A stretch of DNA of 64,000 nucleotides from Glycomyces xiaoerkulensis (lineage in GTDB: Bacteria; Actinomycetota; Actinomycetes; Mycobacteriales; Micromonosporaceae). A program made the translations under genes and the position numbers. Positions 40,921 to 47,798 of this stretch are shown one piece after another. The notes under the pieces were generated by a model. The model saw only the letters and a list, made by a program, of their open reading frames with translations. It had not been told where the DNA came from and did no database searches. Each line of letters starts with the position of its first letter. Position 1 is the first letter of the stretch. Where the stretch lies: NCBI RefSeq assembly GCF_002798405.1, contig NZ_PGGV01000012.1:1-64000 (forward strand). Direction: 5' to 3'.

Positions 40921-40992
40921 ATGGGATCGCTAGAGATCTGCGGGACCTTCGCGCCCGCCGTCCACTACATCCGGATGCGGGCAGCGGCCTAG
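40921..40992 (+). CDS. Leader peptide of the erm gene, 23 residues, with an Arg-Met-Arg motif
   Basis: Reads ATG to TAG; begins MGSLEICGTF and ends VHYIRMRAAA. It has no Shine-Dalgarno and starts seven bases after a TAGCCT -10, so it is probably translated from a leaderless mRNA. The R-M-R near the end fits the known +X+ motif (Arg/Lys-any-Arg/Lys) at which macrolide-bound ribosomes stall, as in ErmDL. The stop codon lies inside a palindrome (GCAGCGGCCTAGGCCCTGC, 40981-40999) that a stalled ribosome would disrupt. Role inferred: drug-sensing switch for the downstream methyltransferase. Confidence 0.7.
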   Translation: MGSLEICGTFAPAVHYIRMRAAA

Positions 40993-41128
40993 GCCCTGCC
41001 GACGCAATGGTCTGAGTTCCGAGGAACCTCCTCCGAGCCGTGCCGCCCTGCGAGCGGCGCCTCCTCTCCCTGGCAGCGCCTAGGCGAATCACGTGTCCTG
41101 ATTCGACTACTCCGCCAGGAGGGCACCC
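40981..41128 (+). promoter_or_regulatory. Attenuator region between the leader peptide and erm
   Basis: Contains several pairing elements: the palindrome at 40981-40999; two anti-Shine-Dalgarno tracts CCTCCT (41027-41032 and 41060-41065) complementary to the erm ribosome-binding site AGGAGG (41118-41123); and a perfect hairpin CGAATCA/TGATTCG (41085-41091 with 41099-41105). This layout allows alternative folds that hide or expose the erm start. No intrinsic terminator with U-run is seen, so translational attenuation is more likely than transcriptional. Confidence 0.6.
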
Positions 41129-41941
41129 ATGTCCCGCAGACGATCCATGCCCCATGCCCAGGACACCCGCCGCGGATCAGACCGCAGGCGGCTGTCGCAG
41201 AACTTCCTCGTGGACCCGGCCCTGGCCCGCAGGATCGTGCGGTCCTCGGGCGTCGGCGCCGACGACCTGGTGGTCGAGGTCGGCCCCGGCGACGGCATCC
41301 TTACCCGGCACCTGGCCGCCGTCTCCCGCCGGGTCCTGGCCTACGAACTGGATGCGCGGCGGGCCGACCGCCTCGGCCGTCGCTACGACGGCGACGACCG
41401 GGTCCGCTGCTTTCATGCCGACTTCCGGTCCGTCCGGGCCCCGCGCGAGCCGTTCGACGTGGTGGCGAACGTGCCATACGGGATCACCACCGACATCGTG
41501 CGCTGGTGTCTGTCCGCCGACAAGCTCCGCTCGGCGACGCTGGTCACGCAGCTCGAGTTCGCCCGCAAGCATTCCGGCGACTTCGGCCGCTGGTCCAAGC
41601 TCGCGGTCGCCCACTGGCCCCAGTGGGCGTTCGATCTCGGCGAGCGCGTCGACCGCCGCAAGTTCCGGCCGGTGCCTCGGGTCGATTCGGCGGTCCTGCA
41701 CCTGCGGCGGCGGGCCGAGCCGCTGGTCCCGGCCCGGGCGATGGGGGAGTACCGCCGCCTGGTGGAGCTCGGCTTCTCGGGTGTCGGCGGGTCCCTGGCC
41801 GCTTCGCTCCGACGCGGGCTCGGTGACCGGGCGGCCGACCGTGCCTGCGCCGCGGCGGGAATCAGCCGCGGCCGGCCGGTCGGCCTGGTGCCGCCGGAGG
41901 CGTGGCTGCGGCTCTTCGCCGCCCTGCCGGCGCGCCGGTGA
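41129..41941 (+). CDS. erm: Erm-family 23S rRNA adenine N6-methyltransferase
   Basis: 270 residues. The N-terminal SDRRRLSQNFLVDPALARRIV is the Erm/KsgA opening. SAM motif I is VVEVGPGDGILTRHLA, the acidic motif II is in LAYELDARRADRL, and catalytic motif IV is VVANVPYGITTDIV. The basic C-terminal domain ends in LPARR. Length and the NVPY motif favour Erm over KsgA. It would methylate A2058 of 23S rRNA and protect against macrolides, lincosamides and streptogramin B. ATG 41129 sits six bases behind CAGGAGGG. It converges with the next gene with no gap. Confidence 0.93.
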   Translation: MSRRRSMPHAQDTRRGSDRRRLSQNFLVDPALARRIVRSSGVGADDLVVEVGPGDGILTRHLAAVSRRVLAYELDARRADRLGRRYDGDDRVRCFHADFRSVRAPREPFDVVANVPYGITTDIVRWCLSADKLRSATLVTQLEFARKHSGDFGRWSKLAVAHWPQWAFDLGERVDRRKFRPVPRVDSAVLHLRRRAEPLVPARAMGEYRRLVELGFSGVGGSLAASLRRGLGDRAADRACAAAGISRGRPVGLVPPEAWLRLFAALPARR

Positions 41942-43069
41942 TCAGGACCCGAGCATCTCCTGCGCCCGGTCGATCAGGTCACGCATGTCCTCCTGCCAGG
42001 CGTACGCCTCCTCCTCGAATTCGAGGAAGTGCGGTCCGTAGACGGACTTCCAGGCCCGGTGGTGCTCCTGGTCGATGCCGGTCCGGTCGACGCAGTCCCA
42101 CATGTCGCCGGCGAGCCCGATCTCCCATTCCCTCCGCTCCTCGGCTCCCGAGGGGACGTCGGAGGGGGGCTCGGGGAGACCGTCGCTCAACTCCTCGACC
42201 GGATCGCTTCCATAGGCGCTGTCCACGAACTGCCAGACTTCGAGGCTGCCGCGGCGGTTGAACTCCCACCGGCCCCAGCCGGCTTCTTCGAGGCAGTCCA
42301 GGTACTCGCGGTCGCCGCTCCGCTCTTCGACCACCCGCTCGTCGAGCTCCCCGGTGGCGACCGCCTCCGAGCCCGGAGCCTGCGGGATCGTGGTCCAGGT
42401 GCCGGCGTCGTCGCCGAAATCGGGGGCGGGTTCGAATTCGGGTTCGATTCCGAGCTCCTCGGCGACCTCGCCCATGCAGCCGCCGGGTTCGACGGTCCCG
42501 ATCAGGACCGAGTCGCTCTCGACGTCGAACTCTCCGATCAGGTAGCCGTTGTCGGCGACCGCTCGATCGCGCCCGTAGTAGGCGACGTACCAGTCGAAAC
42601 GCTCCTGGTCCGAGAGTGCCTCGAACTCGGAGTTGTCGACGGTCGCGAAGCTCTCGAGGCCTTCGGGCAGGGAGAGCTCCTCGAATTCGAGGTGCTCCTC
42701 CGAGCCGTACATGTCCATCGTGGAGGTCCAGACGCCGAAGCCCCACTCGGCGTGCTCCTCGCGGTCGAGGGTCAGCCACGGTACCGACCCGGCGTCGGGG
42801 ATCGGGTCCTCCAGCGTTCCGAAGCCCCACATCACGCTCTGGTACCCGTCGTGGACGGTGTGGCCCTGCCGCTCCACGCAGTCGAGTATGAGCCGTTCCT
42901 GGGCCTCGGCGATCTGGGCGGTCAGCTCACTCTGCTCGGTGAGCATGGCCGCCACCGATTCCAGGTCCTCGTCGCTGATGGCCGCTTCGTCCTCGGACTG
43001 GAAGAACTGGCAGCCCGCGGCCAGCCCCGTCAGTGCCGCCAGGGCGGCGATTCCGGCCTTCCTCATCAT
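41942..43069 (-). CDS. Acidic secreted lipoprotein of unknown function
   Basis: 375 residues. Lipobox LAAGCQFF near residue 20 predicts lipidation. The mature protein is very rich in Glu, Asp and Trp. It has three pairs of Cys in similar settings (LDCVERQGH, EPGGCMGEV, LDCLEEAGW, MWDCVDRTG), suggesting internal repeats of a small Cys/aromatic module. No family recognised. It converges with erm and is likely monocistronic, with GGAGACG upstream of ATG 43069. Confidence 0.8.
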   Translation of the reverse strand: MMRKAGIAALAALTGLAAGCQFFQSEDEAAISDEDLESVAAMLTEQSELTAQIAEAQERLILDCVERQGHTVHDGYQSVMWGFGTLEDPIPDAGSVPWLTLDREEHAEWGFGVWTSTMDMYGSEEHLEFEELSLPEGLESFATVDNSEFEALSDQERFDWYVAYYGRDRAVADNGYLIGEFDVESDSVLIGTVEPGGCMGEVAEELGIEPEFEPAPDFGDDAGTWTTIPQAPGSEAVATGELDERVVEERSGDREYLDCLEEAGWGRWEFNRRGSLEVWQFVDSAYGSDPVEELSDGLPEPPSDVPSGAEERREWEIGLAGDMWDCVDRTGIDQEHHRAWKSVYGPHFLEFEEEAYAWQEDMRDLIDRAQEMLGS

Positions 43070-43172
43070 CGGTCGTCTCCGTTCTGTGGTGGTGTGCGCA
43101 CAAGGGACGACCCGAGCCGTCAGGGTTGTTGCAACCCCCTTGGTATCGCTTCCATAACGACGCTCGTCAATA

Positions 43173-45077
43173 TCAGACGCCTGCGGCGGCGACCGGGGCC
43201 CGCTCGGTCCCTGCCTCGCGCGGCTCGGCCCAGTGGTGGGCGCCGAGCAACCGCAGCCCGTTGAGGCCCACGATCACCGTGGACAGTTCGTGCCCTGCCA
43301 CGCCGAGTACCAGCGGCAGGTGGCCAACCAGGTCCCAGGTAGCCAGCACCGCGATGACGGCGGCGGCGAACCACAGGTTCGCCCGCGCCACGCGCTTCGC
43401 CTTGCGGGCCAGGTCCACCACGGCCGGCAGTGCGGTGAGTCGCTGCCCGACCAGCACCACGTCCGAGGACTGGAGCGCCAGATCCGAACCGGTACCGCCC
43501 ATCGCGGCGCCGACGTGCGAGGCGGCCAGCGCCGGCGCGTCGTTGACTCCGTCGCCGCAGTACACCGTCGTCGTGCCGCCCAACCGGTCGGCCTTGTCGC
43601 CCGGCAGCAGTCCGGCCTCCACATGCTCGATGCCGACCTGGTCGGCCACGCGCCGGGCCGCGGCCGCGTTGTCGCCGGTCAGCAGCAGGTGCCCGCCGGG
43701 CAGCCGCTCGCCGAGCGCGGCGACCGCCCCGGCCGCCTCGGGCCGGATCTGGTCGGTCAGGCCCACGACGCCGACCGGGCGGTGGCCGGCTATTGCGACC
43801 ACGACCGTCAGTCCGTCCGCTTCGAGATCGGCAGCGGCCCGCCGCGCCTCGGTGGCTTCCTCGGCGTCCTCGAGCAGGATCGGGTGTCCCACGCATACCT
43901 CGGTGCCGTCGACGACCGCGCGCACGCCGCGCCCGGGCATCGCCTGGAACCGTTCGGCGCCGCCGGTCGGGCCGATGGCCGACAGGACCCGGCCGAGCGG
44001 GTGCTCGCTGCGCGCTTCGGCCGCCGCGACCAGCCGCCGCAGGCGCCGCTCGTCGCCGTCGAGCGCGATGATCCGTTCGACCTCCGGCCGCCCGGTGGTG
44101 AGCGTGCCGGTCTTGTCGAAGGCGGCCCGGTCGACCTCGGTCAGCCGTTCGACCATCAACGCGCTCTTGACCAGGACTCCGCGGCGGCCCGCCAGTGCGA
44201 CCGCCGCCAGCAGCGGCGGCATGGTCGCCAGCACGATCGCGCACGGGCTCGCCACGATCATGAAGGTCATCGCCCGCAGCAGCGTCGGCTCGAACGGCGC
44301 CCCGAAGGCGAGCGGGAAGCCGACCAGCGCCAGGGTGATGGCCACGACCGCCAGCGAGTAGGGCTGCTCGACCTTCTCGATCGTCAACTGGGTCTTCGAC
44401 TTCGCCTCGGAGGCCTCCTCGACCTGCCGCGCCACCCGGGCCAGCACCGACTCCGAAGGGTCCCGGTCGACCCGGACGGTCAGTGCCCCGGTGCCGTTGA
44501 CGGTCCCGGCCAGCACCGCCGACCCGCTGGCCTTGCGGCGCGGCAGCGCCTCGCCGGTCAGGGTCGACTCGTCGACCTCCGACTCGCCGGAGGTGACCTC
44601 GCCGTCGGCCGGGACCCGGCCACCCGGACGGACCAGGACCGCGTCGCCGGGGGAGAGGACGGCCGCGTCGACCTCCTCGGCCTCGGCGCCGCGGAGGCGC
44701 ACCGCCCGCTCCGGAGCCAGCTTGAGGAGCGAACGCACCGAGTCGGCGGTCCGCTCGGTCAGCACCGCCTCCAACGCGCCCGAGGTCGCGAAGATGACGA
44801 TCAGCAGCGCCCCGTCGAACCACTGGCCGATCGCCGCCGCGGCGACCGCGGCGATCACCATCAGCAGATCGACCTCGAAGCGGGGCCGCGCCAGGGCGCG
44901 GAGTCCGTCCCAGGCCGGGCCCCAGCCGCCGGTGGCGTAGCAGGCCAGATATGCCCCGATCCAGATCCACGCGGGGGCGTCGGCCAACTGCGCGATGCCG
45001 CCGACTGCGAAGCAGGCGAGCGCCGCACTCGCCCACCGGACGTCGGGCACTCGGAAGAGTCGCTCGAATTTGCGCAT
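43173..45077 (-). CDS. Heavy-metal P1B-type ATPase (SPC motif)
   Basis: 634 residues. No N-terminal metal-binding domain. Conserved: GEALPRR after the TGE-type actuator (ESTLTGEAL), metal-site helix motif VASPCAIVLA, phosphorylation site FDKTGTLTTGRP, HP motif SEHPLG, and GDGVNDAPAL. The last helix has GHELSTVIVGLNGLRLL, where P1B-4 pumps usually show HEGGT or HEGST. SPC points to the P1B-4 (Co/Zn/Fe/Ni-type) group rather than Cu. Divergent from arsR across a 50-bp operator region, so probably derepressed by metal. Confidence 0.92.
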   Translation of the reverse strand: MRKFERLFRVPDVRWASAALACFAVGGIAQLADAPAWIWIGAYLACYATGGWGPAWDGLRALARPRFEVDLLMVIAAVAAAAIGQWFDGALLIVIFATSGALEAVLTERTADSVRSLLKLAPERAVRLRGAEAEEVDAAVLSPGDAVLVRPGGRVPADGEVTSGESEVDESTLTGEALPRRKASGSAVLAGTVNGTGALTVRVDRDPSESVLARVARQVEEASEAKSKTQLTIEKVEQPYSLAVVAITLALVGFPLAFGAPFEPTLLRAMTFMIVASPCAIVLATMPPLLAAVALAGRRGVLVKSALMVERLTEVDRAAFDKTGTLTTGRPEVERIIALDGDERRLRRLVAAAEARSEHPLGRVLSAIGPTGGAERFQAMPGRGVRAVVDGTEVCVGHPILLEDAEEATEARRAAADLEADGLTVVVAIAGHRPVGVVGLTDQIRPEAAGAVAALGERLPGGHLLLTGDNAAAARRVADQVGIEHVEAGLLPGDKADRLGGTTTVYCGDGVNDAPALAASHVGAAMGGTGSDLALQSSDVVLVGQRLTALPAVVDLARKAKRVARANLWFAAAVIAVLATWDLVGHLPLVLGVAGHELSTVIVGLNGLRLLGAHHWAEPREAGTERAPVAAAGV

Positions 45078-45081
45078 AGAA

Positions 45082-45097
45082 GTATCTTCGCAGATAC
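45082..45097. promoter_or_regulatory. Probable ArsR operator
   Basis: GTATCT-TCGC-AGATAC, a perfect 6-bp inverted repeat in the 50-bp gap between the divergent ATPase and arsR genes, close to both start codons. Confidence 0.65.
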
Positions 45098-45114
45098 GAA
45101 TATAGACAGGCAAG

Positions 45115-45120
45115 TACGCT
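45115..45120 (+). promoter_or_regulatory. -10 box of arsR (leaderless)
   Basis: TACGCT, then seven bases, then the ATG at 45128. Identical box and spacing occur before the sugar dehydrogenase gene at 59486. Confidence 0.6.
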
Positions 45121-45127
45121 GGTGACC

Positions 45128-45490
45128 ATGCATGACCGGATCGAAGACTTCAACATGCCGGACGACGAGCAGGTCCGGATCGCCGCCGACGCGCTGCGCA
45201 TGCTCGCCGATCCCACCCGGCTCCGGCTCATGTGGGCGCTGCTCCAGGGAGAGGAGAACGTCGCCTGCCTCGCGGACCTGGTCGGCGCCCGCCCCACCGC
45301 CGTCAGCCAGCACCTGGCGAAGCTGCGGCTGGCCGGGCTCGTCGACTCCCGCCGCGAAGGCACCTACATCTACTACCGCGCTGCCGACCACCACGTCCTG
45401 CCGCTGATCGAGCAGGCGCTCTCGCACGCCGTCCACGCCACCGGCCGCCCGCTCGGCAATGAACGGGAAGAGTCCGCAGCCGGCGGATGA
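45128..45490 (+). CDS. ArsR/SmtB-family metal-responsive repressor
   Basis: 120 residues. Winged helix: ALRMLADPTRLRLMWAL, then VACLADLVGARPTAVSQHLAKLRLAGLV (recognition helix), then GTYIYYRAAD. The C-terminal helix has DHHVLPLIEQALSHAVHA, an arrangement of Asp and His like the alpha-5 metal site of SmtB, NmtR and related Zn/Ni/Co sensors; the alpha-3 Cys pair of As/Cd sensors is missing (only one Cys, VACLAD). It should repress itself and the divergent ATPase. A GTG six bases upstream is an alternative start. Confidence 0.92.
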   Translation: MHDRIEDFNMPDDEQVRIAADALRMLADPTRLRLMWALLQGEENVACLADLVGARPTAVSQHLAKLRLAGLVDSRREGTYIYYRAADHHVLPLIEQALSHAVHATGRPLGNEREESAAGG

Positions 45491-45590
45491 CGGGTGCGTC
45501 GTTCGTTCAGGCAGTGGGTGCTCGGACGTGCCTGCTCCATTGGCGCTGGAAACCACCCTTGCAGCCCCGCACCGGAACCACTGTTGCGGG

Positions 45591-46442
45591 TCAGCCCCGC
45601 AGCCCGGAGAGCGCGGCCTGAGCCTGCCGGTGGAGTGGGGCCACAAGTTCTGGGAACTCGCCTGCCTCGGCGCGCAGGAGCAGTCTGGCGATAACGGTGA
45701 GCTGTGCTATTCGGCCGTCTCGTGAGTCAAGTTCTTCGGCGAACTCGGCGCGGACCTCGTTGGCGGCCGAGGTGTTGAGCAGGCTGAAGGACAGCAGCGT
45801 CGCGGGATCGTAGCCGAGTGGGGCCATGCCCCAGTGCTCCCAGTCGAGCAGCACGACCTCCGGAGCGGTGATGTTGCTCCAGTGAAGGTCGCCATGGGCG
45901 CACCTCCAGTCCCGCACCGTCGGATCGATCAGGTCGCCCCAGAAGACCCGGATGCGGCGGGTGATCTCGGCTTGTGTGACGCGCCGGCGCTCGGTCTCGG
46001 CAGGTGCGAGATTCCGCAGGTTCTGACGGAGGTCGCCCCACCATCGCGAGGGAACCTCCAGAGGTACGGGCGCGAACTCGTCGTCGGAGGCCGGGGACTG
46101 GCGGACAAAGGTCGTCAGTTCGGCGCGTTGGCTCCTGCCCCAGGTCTGGTCGTCCCAATCATCGAATTTGAGGACATGCGGCTTGGCGACTGCCGTGATC
46201 TGCTCGGCGTCCGTGTTCCCCGTCCAGGTCTCACCTCCGGCTGTAACGAAGGATTCGGTGTGAACTCGCAGCCAGCAGACACCGCGGCCGGGATGTTCAG
46301 CGCGGGCGCTGACCGAACGCAGGAACCAGCCGAAGCGCGGTTCCCCGACGACGGTCACCCCGAACGTCTCGGCCGCTTTGCCGAGGTTGCCGATCATGAA
46401 CGCCTTGAACCGCTCATCGGCGGCATTGGTTGCCCCGCTCAT
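45591..46442 (-). CDS. APH-like phosphotransferase in a peptide/ATPase operon
   Basis: 283 residues. Kinase-like fold: the catalytic loop CAHGDLHWSNIT gives the H-x-D-x-x-x-x-N pattern and VVLLDWEHWGMAPLGYD gives the metal-binding Asp. The N-terminal lobe is less conserved (VCWLRVHTESFVTAGG, KPHVLKFDDWDD). The substrate could be a small molecule or a protein side chain. ATG 46440-46442 overlaps the stop of the ATPase gene, so the two are translated together. It resembles general APH-family proteins and need not give antibiotic resistance. Confidence 0.8.
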   Translation of the reverse strand: MSGATNAADERFKAFMIGNLGKAAETFGVTVVGEPRFGWFLRSVSARAEHPGRGVCWLRVHTESFVTAGGETWTGNTDAEQITAVAKPHVLKFDDWDDQTWGRSQRAELTTFVRQSPASDDEFAPVPLEVPSRWWGDLRQNLRNLAPAETERRRVTQAEITRRIRVFWGDLIDPTVRDWRCAHGDLHWSNITAPEVVLLDWEHWGMAPLGYDPATLLSFSLLNTSAANEVRAEFAEELDSRDGRIAQLTVIARLLLRAEAGEFPELVAPLHRQAQAALSGLRG

Positions 46443-47197
46443 GCCGGTCCCGTTTCGCCGATGAGATGCCGCAGGTAGAAGTCCGGATCGCTCATGTACC
46501 TGCGCCAGTGCGCGGTCAATTCCAGGTCTTCCCACGCGACACGCTCCATACCGTGCTCGCCGACTTCGATGATCTCGGCGCCCGGTGTGGAGGCGAGGAT
46601 CGGCGAGTGGGTCGCGCAGATGACCTGAGCGCCGATCTCGCCGAGTCGGTGCATGAGCGCGATCAGGCGCAGGCAGGAGGTGAAGGAGAGCGCGGCTTCG
46701 GGCTCGTCCATGAGGTAGAGCCCGGGTTCGGCGAACATGGTTTCCAGGACGGTCAGGAAGCCTTCGCCGTGACTCATTTCGCCGAGGTTCTCGTCCCAAT
46801 AGCCGCTCATGCCGCTGACGAAGTTCAGCAGTCCGAAGGCCGTCTCGGCGCGGAGGAAGAAGCCACGCTTCTTCGAGCGCGGGCCGGTCTGCATCCGTGA
46901 GCCGGCCCGGGTGTACTCCAGGCCGATGGCTTCGCCGAGCGGGGTCTTCTCCCGGTCGTTGCCGTACTTCCGGCCCGCTCGCCCGCCGTGTGCGTCCAGT
47001 CCGAAGCCTTCGGCGATCGCCTCGATGATGGTCGACTTGCCTGAGCCGTTCTCACCGACGAGGAACGTCACGGGCTTGGTGAAGTTCAGACCCTCGCTCG
47101 TGAGCGTTCGGACAGGTGCGAGGGTGAAGGGCCACGAGGCGGCAGCCCCTGCCTCCGTGGCTTGGACCGTGGCCCGTTCCACCAGCAACTCGCTCAT
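46439..47197 (-). CDS. AAA-family ATPase (COG3910-like)
   Basis: 252 residues from ATG 47195-47197. Walker A VGENGSGKSTIIEAI, an ABC-like signature EMSHGEGFL, Walker B LYLMDEPEAALS and a His switch ICATHSPILAS are all intact, as in the small RecF/SMC-like predicted ATPases of COG3910. The start is five bases past the stop of the Cys-x-Pro peptide, within TAGAGGAGATG, so translation is probably coupled. An upstream in-frame ATG at 47221 would overlap the peptide gene. The gene end overlaps the kinase start. Confidence 0.82.
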   Translation of the reverse strand: MSELLVERATVQATEAGAAASWPFTLAPVRTLTSEGLNFTKPVTFLVGENGSGKSTIIEAIAEGFGLDAHGGRAGRKYGNDREKTPLGEAIGLEYTRAGSRMQTGPRSKKRGFFLRAETAFGLLNFVSGMSGYWDENLGEMSHGEGFLTVLETMFAEPGLYLMDEPEAALSFTSCLRLIALMHRLGEIGAQVICATHSPILASTPGAEIIEVGEHGMERVAWEDLELTAHWRRYMSDPDFYLRHLIGETGPA

Positions 47198-47202
47198 CTC
47201 CT

Positions 47203-47346
47203 CTAATACGATGGCGCACATGCTCCCACCGGTCGGCAGTTGTTCGTCGGTCGGCACGCCGGGGAGCAGGACGGACCGCAATCCGGGTTGCACATGTTCG
47301 GGACACAGGGCATGGTGACCGGCCCGGTGTCGGCGTGAGCCGACAT
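47203..47346 (-). CDS. 47-residue peptide with seven Cys-x-Pro repeats
   Basis: Too short for usual gene calling. It runs from ATG 47344-47346 to TAG 47203-47205. After an N-terminal stretch MSAHADTGPVTMP, every one of its seven Cys (positions 14, 19, 23, 27, 31, 37, 43) is followed by any residue and then Pro: CVP, CNP, CGP, CSP, CRP, CRP, CAP. Such regularity is very unlikely by chance, and third-codon GC is higher than in the overlapping frame. The stop lies five bases before the ATPase start. It could be a precursor peptide or a metal- or thiol-binding peptide; no function is known to me. The ribosome-binding site is weak (GAGG close to the ATG). Confidence 0.68.
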   Translation of the reverse strand: MSAHADTGPVTMPCVPNMCNPDCGPSCSPACRPTNNCRPVGACAPSY

Positions 47347-47578
47347 GCCTCGTTCGGAGAAGTGCTCTCTGCGTTCGGTGCGCGTCTGCTTTCAGGACGC
47401 CCCGTCCGACCTCACGCAGCCGGTCATAGCCGATGTCGGTGACCCTGAGTGCTTGCAGTTCCAACCGGTCGGCCTCGACGCGCTGGTCTTCCTTCATCTG
47501 CACGAGGCCGGCACGGATCGGGATCTGTCGGGGAGTGAGAACCTTTGGGCAGTGCGGACCGTGTTGAGGCCGCCGTCC

Positions 47579-47758
47579 TCGCCGGGGCGCGCTGTGATCG
47601 GAATCGCCCACCGGCTCGACACCGCCCACGACGCCGACCGCATCGCCGTCATCGACGGCGGCCGGGTCGCCGAGCTGGGCCGCCACCACCGACTGCTCGA
47701 ACGCGACGGTGCCTACGCCCGCCTCCGGCGAAGCCGACGCGGCACCGCGGCCGCTTAA
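47579..47758 (+). pseudogene. C-terminal remnant of an ABC exporter ATPase
   Basis: Encodes VIGIAHRLDTAHDADRIAV and ELGRHHRLLERDGAYARL, closely matching the end of the intact exporter subunit at 49535-51301 (VIAIAHRLHTAHDADRIAV, HHELLERDGHY). Only the H-loop and tail remain. It directly precedes the intact pair and looks like the leftover of a deleted or recombined copy. From 47347 to 47578 I see no certain gene. Confidence 0.75.
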
Positions 47759-47762
47759 TCGA

Positions 47763-47792
47763 TTGCCGGTCGGCAGAGACCCGCTCTACGGT
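47763..47792 (+). promoter_or_regulatory. Promoter of the ABC exporter pair (leaderless)
   Basis: TTGCCG (47763-47768), 18-bp spacer, TACGGT (47787-47792), six bases, then GTG 47799. It begins within the end of the ABC relic. Confidence 0.65.
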
Positions 47793-47798
47793 CGCCGG

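Noticed and set aside
40921-41128. Transcriptional attenuator with intrinsic terminator before erm
   Set aside because: Hairpins are present but none is followed by a U-run or is long enough; the anti-Shine-Dalgarno tracts fit translational control better.
41129-41941. KsgA/RsmA rather than Erm
   Set aside because: KsgA is also an N6-adenine dimethylase, but the length, NVPY motif, basic C-terminus and upstream leader peptide favour Erm; phylogeny would settle it.
45591-47346. Class V lanthipeptide locus
   Set aside because: An APH-like kinase and a Cys-rich peptide are present, but there is no HopA1-type lyase or cyclase partner, and the peptide has few Ser/Thr placed for ring formation.
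46439-47689. Single 416-codon minus-strand gene covering the ATPase and its upstream region
   Set aside because: The upstream part has no family resemblance, poorer codon bias, and overlaps the Cys-x-Pro peptide in another frame; the ATPase domain begins at about 47197.
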